Assembly (NCBI GenBank): GCA_965652565.1
Contig: CBFGWL010000065.1
Coordinates: 1-16,473, forward strand
DNA length: 16,473 bases
Reading direction: 5' to 3'
Origin: RSA11 sp965652565
Lineage (GTDB): Bacteria; Actinomycetota; Thermoleophilia; Solirubrobacterales; 70-9
Shown: positions 13,518 through 16,473 of the stretch, in pieces
Numbering within the stretch: the first letter of the stretch is position 1
How the letters are laid out: each line of letters starts with the position of its first letter
Made by a program: the position numbers and the translations under genes
Notes under the pieces: generated by a model
Databases searched by the model: none
Seen by the model: the letters and a program-made list of their open reading frames with translations, nothing else
What the model was told of the DNA's origin: nothing

Positions 13518-13570
13518 CTGGCGACTGGCGACTGGCGACTGGCGACTCTTGGCGACTGGCGACTGGCGAC
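13517..13570 (+). repeat. Right heptamer array (inverted relative to the left array)
   Basis: Four ACTGGCG units (13517-13544), an interrupted unit ACTCTTGGCG, then two more units ending GGCGAC at 13570. It is the reverse complement of the left array and abuts the carboxyltransferase stop codon (TCA on this strand at 13571). Confidence 0.9.
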
Positions 13571-15187
13571 TCATACGGGCATCACCCCATGCTTCTTCCA
13601 CGGGCGCTGGACACGCTTGTCCTTCGCCATCCGCAGGGCGGCGATGATCCGGGGCCGCGTCTCGCGCGGATCGATGATGTCGTCGATCATCGCGTTGCCC
13701 GCGGCGATGTACGGGTCGATCACCTTGCGGACCTCCTCGAGCATCGCCTGTCGCGTCGCCTCCGGGTCGTCGGAGGCCTCGATCGCCGAGCGGCCGATGA
13801 TGTTCACGGCGCCCTCCGCGCCCATCACGGAGATCTCGGCCGACGGCCAGGCATAGATCTGGTCGGGCTCGTAGGCCTTGCCGTTCATCACGTAGTAGCC
13901 GGCGCCATACGCCTTGCGGATCACGACGGTGACCTTGGGCACGGTGGCGCGTGAGACCGCGTAGAGCATCTTCGCCCCGTGGCGGATGATCCCGGCGTGC
14001 TCGACCTTCGAGCCGACCATGAACCCCGGCACGTCCTGCAGGAAGACGAGCGGGATGTTGAAGGCGTCGCAGAGGTTCACGAAGCGCGCCGCCTTGTCGG
14101 CCGAGTCGTTCTCGAGGATCCCGCCCAGGTGCTTGGGCTGGTTCGCGACGATGCCGACGGGCTGGCCGCCGAAGCGCGCCAGGCAGGTGATGATCGTCTT
14201 CGCGAACTTCGGCTTGATGTCGAAGATCTCGCCGTCGTCGACGATCTCGCGGATCACCTCGTACATGTCGTACGGATGCCGTGAGGACTCGGGGACGATG
14301 TCGAGCAGACGCTCGGACATGCGGTCGTCGGGATCGTCGGTGGGACGCACCGGCGGGCGCTCCTCGCAGTTGGACGGGAAGTACGAGAGGTAGCGCTTGA
14401 CGACCTCGATGCACTCGCGGTCGTCCTTCACCTCGAGGTCCCCCACGCCGGACTTGCGGCAGTGCACCTTCGCCCCGCCCAGGTCCTCCATCGAGATGTC
14501 CTCGCCGGTGACGGCCTTGGTGAGGTGCGGGCCGGCGAGCGCCATCGCGCCCTGGCCGACGACCATCGGCACGAAGTCGGAGAGCCCCGGGATGTAGGCG
14601 GTCCCGGCGGCGCACGGGCCCATCATCGCCGCCACCAGCGGCACCACCCCGGACATCTCCACCTCCTCGCGGAAGAGATGGCCCGAGCCGGCGAAGAGCG
14701 AGCCCGCCGCCTCCTGGATGCGAGCGCCGGCGGAGTCGAGCAGCCAGATCATCGGCATGCGCTGCTGGAGCGCCATCTCGCGCAGGCGGGCGACCTTGAT
14801 CTCCCCCGTCATGCCCATCGAGCCGGCCATCACCGTGAAGTCGTAGGCGGCGATCGCGCAGGCGCGCCCGTCGACCTCGCCCCACCCGGTGATCACGCCG
14901 TCGGCGGGGGCGTCCTTGCCCTCCATCGCGCGCTGCGAGAAGTGCGGGCGGGCGTGGATGCCCATCTCGACGAAGGTGCCCTCGTCGACCAGCAGGTCGA
15001 TGCGCTCGCGCGCGGTGAGCTTGCCGCGCTCGTGCTGCTTGGCGATCTTCTCGGGCCCACCGCCCAGCTTGGCGCGCTCGCGGCGTTCGTGCAGATCGCG
15101 CACGAGCGCCTGCATGCCGGTCTCGCCGCCCGCCTCGGTTTGGGCGGGCGCCTCTGGTGCTTCGCTTGTGTGTTCCGACTCAGCCAT
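13571..15187 (-). CDS. Acyl-CoA carboxylase beta subunit (carboxyltransferase)
   Basis: A 538-residue carboxyltransferase of the propionyl/acetyl/methylcrotonyl-CoA carboxylase beta family, which moves CO2 from carboxybiotin to an acyl-CoA. Two crotonase-like halves are visible. The N-terminal half has GKLTARERIDLLVDEGTFVE, the oxyanion segment AGSMG (121-125) and DSAGARIQE (151-159). The C-terminal half has DVPGFMVG (385-392), RKAYGAGYYVMNG (424-436) and AWPSAEISVMG (446-456), and ends with RPWKKHG as usual. A low-complexity acidic N-terminus of about 22 residues precedes the fold. ATG 15187 has AGGAG 7 bases upstream. Length is normal. No biotin carboxylase or carrier gene is in the window, so its alpha partner is elsewhere. 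Acyl specificity is not assigned. Repeat elements flank it on both sides. Confidence 0.93.
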   Translation of the reverse strand: MAESEHTSEAPEAPAQTEAGGETGMQALVRDLHERRERAKLGGGPEKIAKQHERGKLTARERIDLLVDEGTFVEMGIHARPHFSQRAMEGKDAPADGVITGWGEVDGRACAIAAYDFTVMAGSMGMTGEIKVARLREMALQQRMPMIWLLDSAGARIQEAAGSLFAGSGHLFREEVEMSGVVPLVAAMMGPCAAGTAYIPGLSDFVPMVVGQGAMALAGPHLTKAVTGEDISMEDLGGAKVHCRKSGVGDLEVKDDRECIEVVKRYLSYFPSNCEERPPVRPTDDPDDRMSERLLDIVPESSRHPYDMYEVIREIVDDGEIFDIKPKFAKTIITCLARFGGQPVGIVANQPKHLGGILENDSADKAARFVNLCDAFNIPLVFLQDVPGFMVGSKVEHAGIIRHGAKMLYAVSRATVPKVTVVIRKAYGAGYYVMNGKAYEPDQIYAWPSAEISVMGAEGAVNIIGRSAIEASDDPEATRQAMLEEVRKVIDPYIAAGNAMIDDIIDPRETRPRIIAALRMAKDKRVQRPWKKHGVMPV

Positions 15188-15194
15188 GAATGCG

Positions 15195-15199
15195 CTCCT
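15195..15199 (-). promoter_or_regulatory. Shine-Dalgarno of the carboxyltransferase gene
   Basis: AGGAG on the minus strand, 7 bases before the ATG at 15187 and one base from the edge of the short repeat element. It supports the chosen start. Confidence 0.65.
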
Positions 15200-15200
15200 A

Positions 15201-15303
15201 GTCGCCAGTCGCCAGTTGCCAGTCGCCAGTTCCTAGGGACGGAACGGTCGGTCGATTCCAAGCCACCGCTCTAACTGGCGACTGGCGACCGGTAGCTGGC
15301 GAC
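15201..15303 (+). mobile_element. Short gene-less copy of the heptamer element (MITE-like)
   Basis: A 103-bp unit between the enoyl-CoA hydratase stop and the carboxyltransferase ribosome site. The left end is GTCGCCA, GTCGCCA, GTTGCCA, GTCGCCA plus GTTCCTAGGGAC, aligning base for base with 13094-13133 except at two positions. The right end starts CTAACTGGCGACTGGCGAC, the same bases that contain the stop codon of the four-helix-bundle gene in the larger copy, then ACCGGTAG and CTGGCGAC. Only 33 bases (15241-15273) lie between, unlike the longer copy apart from the first base and the last three. It has the same orientation as the large copy. A derivative lacking the gene is the simplest reading. 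Confidence 0.65.
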
Positions 15304-16089
15304 TCATCTGCCCTTCCATTGCGGTTCGCGCTTTTCGAAGAACGCCATGACGCCCTCCATCGCATCCTCGGTCGAGAGCTCGATCGCGAGCTGCGAGCGG
15401 AGGTAGTCGAGGGCGTCCATGAGCGGCATGTCGAGCTGCCGCCACATGGCGTCCTTCCCCAGCTTCATGACGAGCGGCGACTTCGAGGCGAGCTTGCCCG
15501 CCCAGTCGGCGACGGCCGCGTCGAACTCCTCCGCCGGCACCACCTTGTTGACGATGCCCGCCTCCCGCGCTTCGGCCGCCGTGAGCCGCTCGCCGAGCAG
15601 CAGCATCTCGGTCGTCTTCTTGCGCGGCACGTTGCGGTAGATCAGCGCCATGATCATGAACGGGAAGAGCCCGACGTTGATCTCGGGCGTCCCGAAGCCG
15701 GCGGTGTCCTTGGCGATGATCAGGTCGCAGGCGAGCGCGATCCCGAGCGAACCGGCCAGCACGTGGCCGTTCGCCGCGACGATCGAGGGCTTGCCGAGCT
15801 CACCCAGCTCGCGGAAGACGTCGACGAAGAGCTGCGCGCCGAAGAACTTGTGCGCCGTGGGCGCATCGCCGCCGAAGGCACCCAGGTTGCCCCCGGCGGA
15901 GAACACCTTCTCGTGCGAGGACGTGAGGACGACGACCCGGACTTCGTCATCGCCCTTCGCCTCGCGGAGCGCCGCGAGCAGCTCGGTCAGCAGCTGGTCG
16001 GAGAGCGCGTTGCGCGTCTCCGGGTCGTCGAGGGTGATCGTCGCGACGTGGTCGGCAACCTCGTAACGGATCTTTTCGAGCTCGGGCAT
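15304..16089 (-). CDS. Enoyl-CoA hydratase/isomerase family protein
   Basis: A 261-residue crotonase-fold enzyme acting on acyl-CoA thioesters. The first oxyanion-hole segment is KVFSAGGNLGAFGG (61-74). The second is NGHVLAGSLGIALACDLIIA (107-126). FGTPEINVGLFPF (132-144) carries E136, matching the second catalytic glutamate of enoyl-CoA hydratase. The first catalytic glutamate of classical hydratases falls at G116 here, so the exact reaction may be isomerisation or another crotonase chemistry. ATG 16089 gives the usual N-terminus; a TTG at 16113 would add eight residues without better support. Neither start has a clear Shine-Dalgarno. It is the first gene of the apparent operon, and its TGA touches the short repeat element. 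Confidence 0.88.
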   Translation of the reverse strand: MPELEKIRYEVADHVATITLDDPETRNALSDQLLTELLAALREAKGDDEVRVVVLTSSHEKVFSAGGNLGAFGGDAPTAHKFFGAQLFVDVFRELGELGKPSIVAANGHVLAGSLGIALACDLIIAKDTAGFGTPEINVGLFPFMIMALIYRNVPRKKTTEMLLLGERLTAAEAREAGIVNKVVPAEEFDAAVADWAGKLASKSPLVMKLGKDAMWRQLDMPLMDALDYLRSQLAIELSTEDAMEGVMAFFEKREPQWKGR

Positions 16090-16121
16090 CGGCGAGAAAA
16101 GTGTGAAGTACAACTCGCCAC

Positions 16122-16127
16122 TTTATA
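16122..16127 (-). promoter_or_regulatory. Possible -10 box for the acyl-CoA operon
   Basis: TATAAA on the minus strand, in an unusually AT-rich patch 32 bases before the hydratase ATG. No convincing -35 box is seen. It lies just downstream, in the transcription direction, of the palindrome cluster, where a new transcript would be expected to begin. Confidence 0.4.
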
Positions 16128-16142
16128 CACGGGTTCGGGACA

Positions 16143-16181
16143 TTCAGCCCTGGTGTTCGAAATCCGAACACCACAGCTGAA
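16143..16181. repeat. Interrupted palindrome, copy 1
   Basis: Arms TTCAGC/GCTGAA and GGTGTTCG/CGAACACC nest around a 5-base loop, with a 3-by-3 internal mismatch between the two stem parts. Its left side (TTCAGCCCT-GT-TTCGAAA) is shared with copy 2. Confidence 0.8.
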
Positions 16182-16200
16182 CCTCCGCGGGCCCGGCGGA

Positions 16201-16245
16201 ACGTTCAGCCCTCGTATTCGAAAAACGACGACGAGGGCTGAACGT
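16201..16245. repeat. Perfect 15-bp inverted repeat, copy 2
   Basis: Arms ACGTTCAGCCCTCGT and ACGAGGGCTGAACGT are perfectly complementary across a 15-base loop. The left arm resembles copy 1. It may terminate the upstream epimerase transcript, but there is no T-tract. Confidence 0.8.
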
Positions 16246-16263
16246 GCGCGCGGCGCGCACGTT
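16241..16263. repeat. 11-bp inverted repeat overlapping copy 2
   Basis: Arms AACGTGCGCGC and GCGCGCACGTT flank a single G. The first five bases are also the end of the preceding 15-bp repeat, so the two hairpins cannot both form fully. Confidence 0.8.
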
Positions 16264-16285
16264 GCGGGCTCTCGCCCCGCGGCCC

Positions 16286-16473
16286 TCAGCGTGCCAGGCC
16301 GCGCGCGGCGAGCTCACTGGTCGCGGTCGCCACCCGATCGACCGCCTCCTGCTCGCGCAGCCAGCCGAGCAGATCGCTCATCCCCTCGCTGAAGGGCACG
16401 CGCGCCTCGAACCCGAGCAGCTCGCGGGCGAGCGTGGTGTCCGCGTAGCAGTGGCGGATGTCGCCGGAGCGGT
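16286..16473 (-). CDS. NAD-dependent epimerase/dehydratase, C-terminal fragment (5' end outside window)
   Basis: Minus-strand frame open to the window edge, encoding the last 62 residues of a sugar-nucleotide epimerase-type protein. It reads RSGDIRHCYADTTLARELLG, then FEARVPFSEGMSDLLGWLRE, and ends ELAARGLAR before the TGA at 16286. The G-D-I-R-H-x-Y-A-D-T-x-x-A pattern followed by LLGF-x-x-R-V-x-F-x-E-G-M is typical of the C-terminus of UDP-glucose 4-epimerase and dTDP-rhamnose epimerase relatives. The catalytic domain is outside the window, so the substrate is unassigned. It is separated from the hydratase by about 200 bp containing palindromes, arguing for a separate transcription unit. 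Confidence 0.8.
   Translation of the reverse strand, partial: RSGDIRHCYADTTLARELLGFEARVPFSEGMSDLLGWLREQEAVDRVATATSELAARGLAR

Larger units (their letters stand above)
13084..13570 (+). mobile_element. Putative four-helix-bundle mobile element with inverted heptamer ends
   Basis: A roughly 487-bp unit fills the gap between the carboxyltransferase stop and the BKACE ribosome site. Its left end has four GTCGCCA-type units plus GTTCCTAGGGAC. Its right end has the reverse-complement unit TGGCGAC in two runs. One gene (four-helix-bundle protein) occupies the middle on the plus strand, against the direction of the operon. The outer ends also match imperfectly: GTCGCAAGAAGTCGCC at the left mirrors the right-hand break GGCGACTCTTGGCGAC. 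No target-site duplication is evident and no transposase motif is present. A second, gene-less copy lies at 15201-15303, which is the main support for mobility. Four-helix-bundle genes with such flanking repeats are, to my knowledge, recurrent but poorly explained. Confidence 0.6.

Noticed and set aside
13065..14885. 606-codon minus-strand frame overlapping the carboxyltransferase and the four-helix-bundle region
   Set aside because: Out of frame with the clear carboxyltransferase; its composition and repeat-derived peptide (RQSPVASRQ type) mark it as a shadow.
15201..15303. Short peptides encoded across the heptamers (SPVASRQLPVASRQ type)
   Set aside because: They arise from translating the 7-bp repeat in successive frames and are not conserved protein sequence.

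Overview
The window is very GC-rich and densely coded. It reads like a chromosome segment from a soil-type actinobacterium, most likely a deep-branching class such as Thermoleophilia. The evidence is the DUF3618/actinobacterial-holin pair, an FprA-type ferredoxin reductase, possible leaderless TANNNT promoters and general protein resemblance. The lineage is an inference, as no rRNA or tRNA gene is present. No intergenic stretch exceeds 300 bases.

Left third (1-5562): a plus-strand run holds a 5'-truncated FprA reductase, a BolA protein, a CGFS monothiol glutaredoxin and a double-hotdog thioesterase. It converges on a minus-strand ABC-F ATPase with the A-type Fe-S carrier ErpA/IscA upstream. 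Reductase, BolA, Grx4 and ErpA together suggest iron-sulfur cluster assembly or trafficking. A small thioredoxin-fold (GST N-terminal-like) protein follows, translationally coupled to an NAD-dependent epimerase.

Middle (5559-10211): the epimerase diverges from a DegV fatty-acid-binding protein. A minus-strand set then runs TetR regulator, a 44-residue membrane peptide, a holin-X-like membrane protein and a DUF3618 protein, with tight or overlapping junctions. A TetR-type palindrome lies between the TetR gene and a divergent MscS-family channel.

Right third (10215-16089): five minus-strand genes look like one acyl-CoA catabolic operon. In transcription order they are enoyl-CoA hydratase/isomerase, carboxyltransferase (acyl-CoA carboxylase beta), 3-keto-5-aminohexanoate cleavage-type enzyme (BKACE), a CaiB-family protein with alpha-methylacyl-CoA racemase residues, and a MerR regulator. 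The last two junctions are 4-base ATGA overlaps.

The most unusual structure lies inside this operon. Two gaps are filled by related elements bounded by inverted arrays of a 7-bp unit (GTCGCCA on the left, TGGCGAC on the right). The larger element (about 13084-13570) encodes a four-helix-bundle protein of the 23S rRNA intervening-sequence/Avd-like family on the opposite strand. The smaller (15201-15303, 103 bp) has the same 40-bp left end and the same right end but no gene, so it resembles a deletion derivative. Each starts right after a TGA stop codon and ends 1-2 bases before the next gene's Shine-Dalgarno sequence. This looks like a minimal mobile element with no recognisable transposase.

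The right edge (16114-16473) has a cluster of strong palindromes, including two related ones of about 40 bp, and the C-terminal end of a second sugar-nucleotide-type epimerase.
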